Source: Helianthus annuus (lineage: Eukaryota > Streptophyta > Magnoliopsida > Asterales > Asteraceae). From it: DNA of 64,000 nt. The notes beneath the pieces were generated by a model. That model ran no database searches. It was not told where the DNA came from and saw only the letters and a program-made list of their open reading frames with translations. Below are positions 45,665-56,994 of the stretch, piece by piece. The position numbers were made by a program, and so were the translations under genes. The first letter of the stretch is position 1; the number at the start of each line of letters is the position of its first letter. The DNA is taken from the NCBI RefSeq assembly GCF_002127325.2, contig NC_035437.2, positions 161,361,408 to 161,425,407 on the forward strand. The letters run 5' to 3'.

Positions 45665-46609
45665 TAGGATGTTACTTTCGTGGGGAGGAGTCCTTCTTCT
45701 TTCTGCCCTACTGTTTCATCAAGATTAACCACAATTCCAATCCCCTACGGTTCTGATTCATTCATGACTATACATAATGACACATAATGTTCATACAACA
45801 GCATGAGCATAAAACCAAGCAATAATGTTGACAGAACAACGTATTAGATTCAATATGTCGAGTTAAACAATAACGTATGAAACCCTAACTACGGCCCATC
45901 CTCGCTACCGTTCCATGCTTAACCTTCAACATACAGAGCTATCACAACAGTCCAATTATGATTAATCCGTAACTCATCAATCACTGTTAATCATGCATAT
46001 AATCCTGAGCGACAAATCTCATAACTCAATTAACATGCAATTGATTCCAGAATGATATCAATATCATACAATACATTCAACAAAACAATATCACAGACAT
46101 ACACTATCAGTCAAGAAGGCACTAACCAGGGTATCAAGGAGTTTAGATGAATCGAGATAAAAAGAATGTCTTGAAGTACTCTACGATTGCTGTCGCACAA
46201 GGTTTCAACGAGGAGAACTTTAGTGTTTTTAGTTTTCGTAACTGCTTAAAAGGAAGTTATATAAATGATCAAAGTTGTTGGGCTGTGACCTGGGCCGAGG
46301 CCCATTCTCTTGACAAAACATCACCCTCGACGAAAGGCTTCACCTTTCGTCGGGTTGAAAGTGGCGAAACTTCCAAAGGAAGTTGATGATGACGAAACTC
46401 CTCATACCACTTCTTAATTAACTATGCTAACTATTATTTCACACCATACATGATAACCAAGTATTATATAAACTGAAAGTTATACACTTAACCACACATA
46501 TTCAAATAGTACACAAATAGTACACATACTCAATTAAATTACAAAGACAGGGTTTGTAACAAGTAACGTGTCAAGGAAAAGTCTTGGAAACTCGGGTTGT
46601 CACAGGGGC

Positions 46610-47080
46610 GATTGATGAGGTAGGCAACAATAGTAAAGCAAAGGGTTTAGAATGTTACGTGCAACTTGCATGGGATAAAAGAGTTAAACTGGTTTCGACT
46701 ATATGTCGATGACGACGTTTGGCATATCCACTATATTCTTGTGTGTGAGGCAGTGAGGTAAGATGAGATATACCACAAGAGGATAAATGTGGTAAAAGCT
46801 TCACGAATTGACTGTCGTCATCGAAAATAATTGCTATATTTCCGGTGGAAATATTTTTTAGCAAGACGTTGAAAATGAATAAATGTATAGAATGAATCAG
46901 ATTTGTTTTTTAAAGGATATATCCAATGTACTAAGTAACATGATACAAAAATAACATAGTATTTATAGTTATCAAAAGAATCAATAGGTGAACACATCTG
47001 ATACTAAATCAAGTGGTGCATTAAATAGAAGAGAAGTGTTGGAGAAAAGGTAAACGATAACTTTTACTAATATGACTTGA
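46610..47080 (-). pseudogene. Copia-2 integrase core, right fragment
   Basis: Minus-strand frames give KSYRLPFLQHFSSI (tail of the zinc-binding region), SPIDSFDNYKYYVIFV, VHWIYPLKNKSDSFYTFIHF and, at 46655-46864, CGISHLTSLPHTQEYSGYAK and RRHRHIVETSLTLLSHAS, which contain the conserved HTPxxNGxxERRHRHIVE region (the catalytic Glu position reads Lys). The upstream domains lie beyond the L1 junction. It continues on the other side of gypsy-1 at 21854. Several frame changes show decay. Confidence 0.75.
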
Positions 47081-48646
47081 AGGTGGGTGCAAATATGAAT
47101 TAATAGGTAAATTTCCATTTATATATCTTGGTTTGAAGGTGGGCGCAAATATGAATAGGATAACGAATTGGAAAGAGGTTATTGATATGTTTAACAAAAG
47201 ACTTACCAATTGGAAGGCAAAAAAATTGTCTTTTGCAGGAAGGGTCATTCTCGTAAAATCAGTGTTTGGAAGTTTACCTAACTACTATCTATCCCTATAT
47301 AAGTGTCCTATAGGTGTACTGAAGGTATTGGAAGGGATTCGTAGAAAGTTCTTATGGGGCGGATGTAATGTAAATAAAAAATAAGATGGGTGAAATGGGA
47401 AAATGTTGTGGCCTCGAAAGATTTCAGAGGTCTTGGCATTGGGAACATTAGAGACTTGAACCTGGCTCTACTGGTTAAATGGTAGTGGAGCCTGAAAATG
47501 GAGCCAGGAAGCTTATGGGTAAAAGTGATCAAGTCGATCCACGTTAGCCAAAGGAAAGTGGAATCAATACCGATTAAAAAATCTATGTCCGGAGTATGGA
47601 AAAATATCGGTGAGATAGAAAAGGAGTTTACAAGGAATAATATTGATGTTACCACAAGTTTGAGAAGCAAGGTAGGAATGGGGGACAAAACTCTGTTTTG
47701 GGTTGACACCTGGTTAGGAAATGACCCGCTGAGAGTGCAATTTCGAAGTCTGTATCAATTAACCACAAATAAGAAGGTATTGGTGAACGAGTGTTATCGG
47801 GTAATTAACGGGGGGAAGATCTGGGATTGGGTATAGGCAAGGATTCCAAGTAGTGTAACAGAACTACAAGAGATGGATAATTTAAATGGTTTACTGCAAC
47901 AACAGCCAATATCACTGGTTCGGGACGTTTGGTACTGGAGAAACTATGAACAACAAGAGTTTAGCACTAAAATTGTGAGACAGGCATTGAGTTGGCAGCT
48001 AGATCTAAATGTTCCAGTTTTTGAATTTATATGGAATAGATGGGTAACAAGTAAGAGTTTAATGTTTGTTTGGAGGGCAGTAGAGGAGAAAGTTCCAATG
48101 GCAGCAACATTATGAAACAGAGGGCTGAACCTCCCAGACGTGACTTGCAAGACATGTGGGCCAGCAGACGAAACTGCTGCTCATGTGCTTATTCAGTGTA
48201 ATTTTGCGAAGAGAATTTAGGAAAAGATTGTAACTTGGATTAGAACACCGATGGTAAATACGGAACGAAGTATAAAGGAACTGCTGCAGGAGTTGAACGA
48301 TCTACCGAGGAGCCAAAACGTGAGAAAAGCGATACATGCGATTGCAATCCAGACGATGTGGTTACTTTGGAAAGCCAGGAACGAAAAAGTTTTTTTAGGT
48401 AAACAAGGCGTGATACAGATGATTATAGAAGAGATTAAGGAAGCTTCTTTTCAGGGTTTGAAGATGAGATCAAAGTTCAATTCGGTGTCGAGACATGAGT
48501 CGTGGGATTTCAATGTAATCTTGTAATTTTTTAAGTTTTTGTTTTCTTTCTTACTCTTTAGTTTGGCTGCCTAGCTCCTTGCTGGGTGCTTGTTTTGACT
48601 GTTTTTTGCGATAATAAAGGTTCCATTTGCTATTAAAAAAATATTA
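47081..48646 (+). pseudogene. 5'-truncated L1-like LINE, reverse transcriptase C-terminus and zf-RVT
   Basis: The plus strand reads IGKFPFIYLGLKVGANMNR, WKAKKLSFAGRVILVKSVF, SLPNYYLSLYKCP, then after a frameshift FRGLGIGNIRDLNLALLVKW and, after a stop, SLWVKVIKSIHVSQRK. The zf-RVT region follows: VWYWRNYEQQEFSTKIVRQAL, FIWNRWVTSKSLMFVWRAV, CKTCGPADETAAHVLIQC and WLLWKARNEKVFLGKQG. The last frame stops at about 48526, followed by a short 3' region with AATAAAG and A-rich end near 48640. At least four stops or shifts. It abuts copia-2 at about 47080. Confidence 0.82.
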
Positions 48647-48649
48647 TAC

Positions 48650-49758
48650 ATTTATGTAGGTATTAAATATTTTGTATAATAAATGTTCCAAAAGGTTGAA
48701 TTCTCACATACTACAACAAAAACAATCATTAAAACGGTAGTAAATGTTTTTTGTCTAGTTGTTTTTAGTGATACCTTAATTAAACATTAAAGCGGTAGTA
48801 AATGTTTTTTGTCTAGTTGTTTTTAGTGGTACCTTGATTAAACTCTATTGGCAACTAACCGTTACGATTATCTTTTGCAACTTAAACATTATGGCCTCCG
48901 AAATCCGAATATCCGTTGCAAAATCAGCAACCAAATTTGCGAGCAAACTATTTTAATACCAAATGATTTTGGTTGTGAAAAAAAAACAATATGACCATAT
49001 ATTATATATATGAACAGTCTACGATCACCCCAGGCGTTTTCAGACCAAAAAATGCTTCAAATCAACAACGAACCCTTTAACATGTTATATTTGGACGGTC
49101 TACGAGCACTCTAGCCATTTTCATATGATTAATGCTTCAAACCAACGACTAATCCTTTGACATGTCATATTTGAACGGTCTATTGTGTATCAGAAATGCT
49201 TCAAATCAGCATGGAATCTGCACCCTTTCACATGATATCATGTTTATGTGGGACATTAATAAAGAAAAAGATGAAGATGCAAAAAATTTGGGCTATATAT
49301 GATACAAGTATGTATCTAAAAATATATCTTTTGGTACATGTGACAAGAAATGAGAAGGCAGATACATAGGATTATTATGAACTTTAAACAGACAAGATTA
49401 AATATTCCTTTTCTTTCTATTGAGACAAGCAAAAGGTCTGGGACAGCCATGGCCAAAGAGACTAAATCATGAGTGGGGGCAAAGGGTTCAAGAAAAGAAA
49501 AAAAGGGATATGAAGGGAGTTTCTTCTATTCTCTCATAAAACAACTTTAATTTCATCATCATCATCATCACTTGGAAAATAATTAGCTTTTTTGTTGGTT
49601 GATTGTGATTGTCTGAAAAGAACCATGCCTTTCTAGGAGGAAAACATTGCATATATTACTTTCTAGGAACCACCATCACCCTACTATTCCGGTCAACTTT
49701 GCCGCCAATAACCATTTCAATCTTACACACTCCTTTTAACATCTGCAAATATATAAAA
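48650..49758. other. Intergenic DNA with two small tandem arrays
   Basis: A 58-bp unit with CGGTAGTAAATGTTTTTTG is duplicated (48727 and 48785). A diverged ~81-bp unit starting GAAC[AG]GTCTA is repeated about three times (49011, 49092, 49172). CATCATCATC lies near 49557. No gene recognised. Confidence 0.5.
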
Positions 49759-49769
49759 TTAATAGTCGT

Positions 49770-49991
49770 TGTATCGCCAATGATCCCCAGTCCAATTGGT
49801 TTGGGGGGAGGTGGTAAGGTTTACCCACTTTAGTGGGTTCCTGACCGGGTGTTCACAAGTTCGACTCCAAGGCCGACACACAACCTCTGGCACGTAGTTG
49901 ACGCCTAGCACCTGCCCACGGATCAAACGTGACTTGTGTGTGTAGCAGTCTGGTCGTTGTACCAGTTGCGCTAGCCGTTCAAAAAAAAAAA
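49770..49991 (+). mobile_element. tRNA-derived SINE
   Basis: A possible box A region lies around 49795-49815. The box B-like AAGTTCGACTCC (consensus GGTTCGANTCC) is at about 49857. The body ends in CGCTAGCCGTTC and a 13-A tail (49980-49992). AATAGTCGT flanks both sides (49761-49769 and 49992-50000), extending imperfectly through GTATC. Box B, a poly-A end, about 220 bp length and a target duplication together define a SINE, transcribed by RNA polymerase III and mobilised by a LINE. Confidence 0.75.
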
Positions 49992-50000
49992 AATAGTCGT

Positions 50001-50678
50001 ATCATATGTTGCATATAATGTGACATATAAGTAAGTATATTGCACTCAAACTTAAAGCAAGATCATGTGATTCATGGAGTTTTGAAAAAAAAAAAAAAAA
50101 AAAACATAATAACACTTGAAAGGAATCACGGATTGATCTTTCAAGTAAATTTTAACTATCCGTCTACCTAATTACTTATCGATTTAGTTTATGACTTGCC
50201 GTCTTAGCGTCTTATATCATAGTTCATGTTCTCACATACAAAGAAAGCACGCATACTATCAATTTAAAGCACATGACATGATAACTAATTAGTTTTTTAT
50301 GAAGGTCACCTAAGTAGTCTTTATATAAAAGCACTGTTTGATAGGTCGAGTTTCTTAAATTTTATTAATTCAAACCGGAAAATTAGTTGTTCTTCCACAC
50401 ATAACCCTTTTTCTGGAATAATTAATTCATTCTGTAAAACTAAATAAATTAACGGGCCCATATTCATTAATTATATAGGATCAACGGGCTATCCCTTTTA
50501 ATTATATACATTAACTTTCGAAGTCCAAATGTTAAATTGCTAAGCCCATATTCCATAACTTATCAGACTAGCCCATGTTTGCAAGTTGAAGATATTTCAT
50601 ATTTACCAATAATATACTGGAGTTTAGGACTTAAATAAATGCATGATTTATGCAATCCGTGATTTACAGGTTTTAGAC
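50001..50678. other. AT-rich intergenic DNA
   Basis: A run of about 20 A lies at 50084-50103 with no recognisable body before it. No gene seen. Confidence 0.4.
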
Positions 50679-50681
50679 TAA

Positions 50682-50906
50682 GGGGCTGTTTGGTAGTCTC
50701 TTAATGACCATTCAGAGATTACCTCTTAATGGTTTAAAACCTCTGAATGAATAAGAGGTAACCTCAAGTCTGAATGGTTAAGAGGTAACCTCTGAATGGT
50801 AAATCATCATATGTCACATTCTTCTACCTTCTCATTTGTAAAATTCTTAATGGTTCCATTAAGAGGTAGCCTCTTAATGACCATTCAGAGGCTACCAAAC
50901 AGCCCC
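50682..50906. mobile_element. Complete Tourist/Harbinger-like MITE, TAA duplication
   Basis: 225 bp. Ends are GGGGCTGTTTGGTAG and its exact complement, and the similarity continues inward as CTCTTAATGACCATTCAGAG. TAA flanks both sides (50679-50681 and 50907-50909). GGGG-TGTTTGG ends with a TWA duplication are typical of Tourist elements. The interior repeats GAATGGTTAAGAGGTAACCT. No coding. Confidence 0.85.
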
Positions 50907-50909
50907 TAA

Positions 50910-53400
50910 ATAGGAATGAACTAAAATTTGCTAAAACTTAGGGAAAGTTTTCAGTGATTAGATCAAAGCCCTCATTGATGAAATCCGGATTTAATAGTTG
51001 GGTCAAACCGCCAATATTAGTTTGCCACAAGATTAGGTTCGTCGAGACATTTTCGTCCACTGCTTATTGGTCATATATGACCCCGTTTGTAACCCAAGTT
51101 ATTCTCTTTTTAGGTTAAGGCATTTTCTATCTTGTTATGTTGATCACTTGGCCTCTAAACATAGTCTTCTACTTTATGTCAAAACCGATATTGATATAAC
51201 CCTTAAGTATGAATATGACACTTAAATCGCACTACAATGTCAAGTAACACCAAATCAACAACCCCTGCACTTTTAACACCAAAAATTTACTTGTCGCCTC
51301 TTTCACTTTCTATGATTTTCATAATATAAGAAACACCCCCACTTTTTATGTTTAAGTTACTAAAACTAGTTAATCAAATAATTACCTTTTGTATTCAACA
51401 CCATAAATTAATAAGTCGTAGATTGTGTATATGATCACAACATAGAACCATGAACAAGCATATACTATCCAATATTTGGGAATTTCAGTTTGCCGGATGA
51501 TCAGAGAGGCGTGATGTCACTCTCAGCTCAAATTCGGTGGTTCACCCGAATAATTCAATCGGATACAACTATGATTTTGAGAAAATGAACCAGTGTATGC
51601 GTTTGTGGAAAATTGTCTGAACCAGAGAATTGTGACCAAGAAAACTGTCTACGAAAAAAATGGGATTTTTTGGGGTGTAACTGCCTAGTGGCAGTTATCT
51701 CTATTTTTCAGACAAAAATTGTCAAAAACTGCCATTTTTTATCATTTCGAAAATGTGACAAATTCCAGAAAATAAAAATTTTCTGATGCAGTTTCATTAA
51801 GACAATTTAATGAAAATAAAATTTTTCCAGGGGCTTCCGCCCCTTGGACCCTGCTCCCAAGGGCGTTGCCCCCGGACCCCCGCCAAGGGGCGCTGCTCCC
51901 TTGGAACCCCCGTAGAGTACGGGCTCCGCCCGTACACTTCGAATTATAATAACTCAAACAAGCGTGCACTCCCGCACCTCCTAACTTGCTTGATGTGTAT
52001 TATTATTCGCTTTGATCACCAAGGCAATCCCCGATTACACTAACATATCTAACATCCAATGCACAAATGGTTTAATAAACATGCTTATTAAAGATTAAAG
52101 AGGATAAGGATGTCACATCTGGTTTCCTCAGGCATATAATTTACTTTTGACCCTTTGCAGTTTCAAGATTGGACATTGTCAACTTGTGTGATAAGGTGTG
52201 AGTCCACAATGATTGGAATAAACTGCAGATTAATTATCAAGATGCATGCACTCAACTTTTCAGTCACTAGTTACAGCATCAAGTTCAATAGAATTATTTG
52301 GAATCAGAAACAAAATCCCTATGCTTAGGCTCTTAGAGGATCCTATGGCTTTTATTGATTTTGATCACTTTCATATCTTCTACAATAAACATAATTTTTA
52401 ACCTCAGATGGAGCGTGTGTTGCTGGCTTGCACTTGTATCCGTATTGCATTTCACATATGTTCAACATCAAGGAGATTACCCATGCTATTTCCTTTAGCA
52501 GTATTGTTTGCTTCAAGTTAAACTCGTAATAATCTATCAACTTTGATAAATCTGAATGCTCTAATTATTGCATGTCCACAGCCCTGAAAATGATGTATCT
52601 ACAAATACTGAGACAATTGGTATTTCCGTTTTCCACGTTTCTCTTTTCGTGTCGATTAACTTCAACATAAATCAAGATTTAAGAACATGAGAGAAGTTAC
52701 TAATTGGAAGATTAATTTCATGTTTAATGATGCCATACAGAATTGAATTTCTAATCTCCTTTGATGTCCGACTCATGAAGGAAATATTGTTGTGTTCTTT
52801 TTTCTCCCAAACTTAGACAAGAGAACATTATGAATTGGGCAAGAGGAAGAACTGGCAAATAAGCTTCCATATTTGTAGTTTTTATAAAGGGTAGTATTGT
52901 CCATCAAAGATTACCATGAAGTTAAGAATAAATTACATATTTCGATCTTTATAAATCCGATTGTAGGATTCAACCTTTATCTTTACTAACTACACTAGAC
53001 ACCCTTTCTGTAATTAGTTTGTTGCAATTTAGGACCGTTATACTAATGAATATCGATGGGTTCTTATTTCCATTTCCCCGTCGAACGCTAGTCGCTAGAA
53101 TTCCTTCCTCTTTAGCAATCCAATTTGTTGAAGTTTGGTGTGAATGGAAAGTCTCAAGTGGTAAAACCACCTTGTCCCACATTGGTGTGGGAACAAAAGA
53201 AAAGGTAATTTATAAGGCAAAAGCTTGACTAAGCAAATTGTAGTGTTATGACATGTTTTACCACAAGTCCTACCCCCGCGCGCGCAGAGGGTGCAAAAAA
53301 TTGAGTTTCGGAACTGGAATTTGGTTGAACTCGTGCGTGTCCGCACGTCACACGAATGCAGCTCCAAAAACCCGGCCCCGCGTGAGGTTGAACTCGTAAC
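50910..53400. other. Intergenic region with an LTR-like, GC-hairpin-bearing segment
   Basis: 51480-51960 resembles retrotransposon LTR or leader DNA, with a GTAACTGCC/GGCAGTTA palindrome near 51680. 51830-51940 is a GC-rich island of short hairpins such as GGGGCTTCCGCCCC, GGGCGTTGCCC and TACGGGCTCCGCCCGTA. The remainder has no recognised gene. Short frames at 53019-53530 on plus show no domain. Confidence 0.4.
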
Positions 53401-53411
53401 TGTTATGAACC

Positions 53412-53525
53412 ATTTGATTCAGTTTAGACACACAGAAAACAATCTCTTCTCTCTCGATCTCTCTGCTTATTTGATTCAGTTTAGACACACAGAAAACAAT
53501 CTCTTCTCTCTCGATCTCTCTGCAG
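53412..53525. repeat. Perfect 57-bp tandem duplication
   Basis: Two identical units beginning ATTTGATTCAGTTTAGAC start at 53412 and 53469 and end in CGATCTCTCTGC. Identity implies a recent event. Confidence 0.95.
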
Positions 53526-53690
53526 ATTAGTTGTTCAAGTTACCCTAACCTGAAATCCTACCTTCTGTTATAAATGGTAATGTTTGCCACATATCATGAT
53601 CTTTGAGATGGATCGATGGATTAAAATTTGTAATTGTATTTCACCAAATTAGCAAAAAAACTCTTAACTAAAAATTTTTGTGATTGAGAG

Positions 53691-54706
53691 ATTGTGGAAA
53701 GGAAATAAGAAGGCAACTGAGTTTGTGGGAAAGGTCTAAATCATATTATCATGGGTAAAGTGGGAAAAGGGACAGATATTCGGTTTTGGATCGACACGTG
53801 GGTGGGTGATCTTCCCTTCAAGGAAAGGTGGCCCATTTTATTTGGTTTGGAGTTGTGTAAAGCGTGCAGGGTGGCAGATAGATTGGATACAGACAACGGA
53901 AATGGAGTATTCAAATGGCATTGGTCTAGTCAGCCTGAGTCTGAAGAGGAGCTTAAGGAATGGAAGGAATGTTGTGAGGTGCTTAATACGGTGAATCTTT
54001 CCAACGGTAAGGATACATGGGTTTGGAGAGGTGATCGGCAGAACGGTTTCTCGGTGAAGGCGGTCAAATCGGCTTTGATTACGGATAGAGGAAACTGTCA
54101 CCCTCCAAATTTTGATTGGTGCAAATGGGTACCCATTAAATGCAATATTATGAACCGGAGAGGCAATCTGGATAGGTTACCTACTAGGACAAACTTAAGA
54201 AGAAGGAATGTGGACATATCTTCAATGATATGCCCTTTCTGCGATGAAGCCGAGGAATCGGTTGAGCATTTGTTCACCGCTTGCGTGGTAGTGGTGAGGG
54301 TATGGACGACGTTCAGCGTTTGGTGTAATATTTCGCCGCTTATTCTTTTTGATTTTAAAGACATCTTAGAGATCCACAAATTCATTAAGCGAAGTAAGAA
54401 GGAGGAGAAGATCATTCACGGGTTGGCTATGATTGCGTCTTGGTGCATTTGGAAAGAAAGGAATGAAGTGGTCTTCAGTCAGAAAAGATGTAACCCGCAA
54501 GATATCATAGGGGAGATGAAATCTAGAGGTTTCGCTTGGATGAAAAATAGAGCTTCGTGTAAGTATATTAGTTGGACGGAATGGTGTAAATACCCTCTGT
54601 ATATGTTGTAATTTCCTTGCCCTTTGCCCGTTTGGGTCGGGGGGATGTTGTGTGTTTGGCCTTTTGCCCGTTTGGGCCGAAGGTTGTTTTAATGAAGTTG
54701 ATTTTT

Positions 54707-54741
<35 letters not shown>
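53691..54741 (+). mobile_element. 5'-truncated L1-like LINE with 34-A tail
   Basis: An open 286-codon frame (53751-54611) encodes the C-terminal part of an L1 ORF2: GTDIRFWIDTWVGDLPF, DTWVWRGDRQNGFSVKAVKS, then the zf-RVT part CPFCDEAEESVEHLFTACVV (Cys-Cys-His-Cys) and ASWCIWKERNEVVFSQKR. The 3' UTR contains TTTGCCCGTTTGGG twice and ends in about 34 A (54708-54741). The undamaged frame and long tail indicate a recent insertion. No convincing target duplication was found. The reverse transcriptase catalytic domain is absent, so it is not autonomous. Confidence 0.85.
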
Positions 54742-54744
<3 letters not shown>

Positions 54745-54746
<2 letters not shown>

Positions 54747-56290
54747 AAGCTACATAAGGTAGGTTCACGAGAAATGTATGGAGCATGTAGAAAGAGAAGT
54801 TCATGAAAAAAAATTATTCATGTAATTTGTTACCCAACTAAACATACAATTGATCCTGTTTATGGAGAACACATGAGTTAGATTAACCACCTTTAACTAA
54901 CTAACAACAAAAGGTAACAACTTAACTATCTATCTCAACGAACTTCTTGCTAGCATCCCCCACAAGCAAACTAGGTTGAACCCAACCCCTTGGTATAAAG
55001 ATGAATATGTTGATCAATTGTAGAAACACATGTAATGTGTAAAGTGTAACCTAAAACTATGATTAAGGTAGATTTAACGTAGTCATACTCCATGATAGGA
55101 GAACATGAAAGAGATCAACGTGATTCATACATCGAATACATAATTCAACAAAGTCTGGTGGTGATATGAGCGAATGTACATAATTTTCCTCTGTTCTTGA
55201 TGTGCTGATTATGGTCTACTAAAAACTAGCTAACAACTAACCTAGACAAAACTTGTAATTTTTGTAATTTTTCCTTTTGAAAAAGAGGATTTTGATTGCT
55301 TTAAATTAAACTAAGGAAAACGAGAACCACTAAACGTCGAGTTAATTACTTAAAGGAATTAAAGAATGGGAAAAGCACCACCTACGTTAGGAATCCTAAT
55401 TGTGAATCTTGGACTTCTCTCGATTATGGTAAATGTGATGGAACTAGGATCTTAGAAAACGACACTCTTAGACAACCTAGTGGATCCCTTATGATTCTCC
55501 AGGTGTGACCTAAAAAGAAACCCTAAGGGGCGTGTAAAGCTTACCAGTTGGTTGGATCAACTCCGAATCTCTCGAACAACAATAAGGCACCCTAATAGAT
55601 AGATTACCTCTCAATTTCACTATCTCAATACACCCCAAAGTGCAAGGGGTAACCTAAGAACAATCGAAAGGACTATAGATAAAGGGGAAACTAGGGAATT
55701 TAGGGAAACCTCCTCTCAGAGCCTTTATACCTAGATACCTAATAACAGAGACTACCCGACTATCTATCACCTCTCACCTATCTAGATAGGAAAAATTGAG
55801 TGCTTACTTAAGCTTGTGTTGTTACTCATACGATCTCTATATTAGTCTGAATTGGTATAAAGGTAATTTATCGTTGTTTTATGTTTTTTTACCAATTATA
55901 AGATGGTATTTCTGTTCATTTATATATATTTTTTCACTTCTGTCAATGTATACCAACGTCATCACTTGGATATCCTTTGGTCAATGCAGATCATGAATTT
56001 AGTTTTCAGTAAAATCAGGAGCCCGAACTCAATACATATAAAATTTTCAATAAATTCACACTATTACGGAGTGGAAAAATAAGTGTATGCTTTTGTGTGT
56101 GTGTGTGTGGGGGGGGAGGGGGGTTTCCTCCTTGCCCAAGCTAAAATCCATTATTGCCTACAGTGATAAGATGGTAACACCTTTGTAAAACTAGGTTTAT
56201 CTTGGTAATTAAGCTTGTAAATATGACTCATCTTGGTCGTGAAACTCGATTTTTAGGTGTACAGATATAACATGTTACAAAATAAATAAA
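54745..56290. other. Intergenic DNA, nothing recognised
   Basis: No domain, LTR pair or inverted end was seen. A (GT)n run followed by a G-rich stretch lies at 56094-56126. Confidence 0.4.
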
Positions 56291-56295
56291 TATAT

Positions 56296-56516
56296 GTATA
56301 TATGAAAGTAGTTTGCTTTTACAATTCCTTTTTTAGTTATGGTTATGGTTTAAACATTGAATGAGTGAAAATAGTTAAGGAATTGGACTCGTTTGAAAGT
56401 TTGGCACGATATATAGTATTTATACAACGTTATTGAAGCATGACACTAATACAATTTAATGTAAAGTATCTAAATATAATTTTAAATATCATAGAAAAAT
56501 TCTAAATATATTTATA
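56296..56516 (+). repeat. ~220-bp dispersed repeat, copy 1
   Basis: From TGAAAGTA through GTTATGGTTATGGTTTAAA, AAGGAATTGGAC and GATATATAGTATTTATACAAC to ATAGAAAAATTCTA, it matches 58583-58812 in the same orientation with about 15% difference. The two copies bracket 2.1 kb containing a tandem array and two hairpin elements. It may be an old LTR pair or a segmental duplication. Confidence 0.65.
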
Positions 56517-56589
56517 CTTTCATTTCATGTATTTATATCTCAGTTTCATATATTTCTAAGTAAAAGTTTTAGCTTAAATTTGGTTTTTG

Positions 56590-56750
56590 CTATTAACCGA
56601 AATTAAATGAACCAAACCTAAAACCATCAATCTAACCGAATAAACGAAGTGATTAACCAAAAACCGATTGGTTAATAAAATAGACTAAGCGATAACTTTG
56701 GTTTCGGCTTCAGTCGAGGATAATAACCAAACCGACCGAACCATGCATAA
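56590..56750. repeat. Diverged AACCGA-rich repeat
   Basis: AACCGAA, ACCAAAC and CCGAACC words resemble the hAT-like element at 10656-10873, but no inverted ends are preserved. Confidence 0.35.
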
Positions 56751-56994
56751 TACAATGAAATGGATTACCCGATTACTTCACTTTTAATGTATATATCTAT
56801 CACAATGATGCTACAACAAATATCATATGAATAAGAAAACTACCAAAAACGAGTATCCCAATGCGATGTGTCGCTCTCGCCCATTTCCTTCTCTCTATCT
56901 AAAACCCACTATCAATAACCATCTTGCATACCAAAATTAGCTAGAATCATGGATCAAGATTACAAATTCAACATGAAATACAAACGTAAGAGAT

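Larger units (their letters stand above)
21860..46604 (-). mobile_element. Gypsy-1: chromovirus-like Ty3/gypsy element with three nested insertions
   Basis: LTRs are 21860-24011 and 40938-46604 (minus strand TGTGACAACCCG...GGGGGTGACA). The order on the minus strand is primer-binding site, gag, protease, reverse transcriptase, RNase H, integrase, C-terminal region, polypurine tract; integrase after RNase H defines gypsy. Nested insertions are 24456-31780 (integrase C-terminus), 33722-38077 (reverse transcriptase) and 41002-44535 (5' LTR). Without them the element would be about 9.5 kb. It is inactive through frameshifts and a changed protease site. The reverse transcriptase and integrase motifs look like the plant Tekay/Del lineage, which is my inference. 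Confidence 0.88.
40938..46604 (-). repeat. Gypsy-1 5' LTR, split by a solo LTR
   Basis: Pieces 40938-41001 and 44536-46604 together match the 3' LTR 21860-24011. The break falls after GGATCCAAG, which is uninterrupted in the other LTR. That gives an exact empty-site comparison for the inserted solo LTR. Confidence 0.9.

Noticed and set aside
47308..47709. 133-codon minus-strand frame
   Set aside because: It is antisense to the L1 reverse transcriptase and has no domain of its own.
51810..52043. GC-rich 77-codon frame
   Set aside because: It spans the hairpin island; the composition comes from repeated CCCC/GGGG words.
54708..54741. 34-A run as an assembly or library artefact
   Set aside because: It sits exactly after an L1 ORF2 end and 3' UTR, so a genuine poly-A tail is the better reading.
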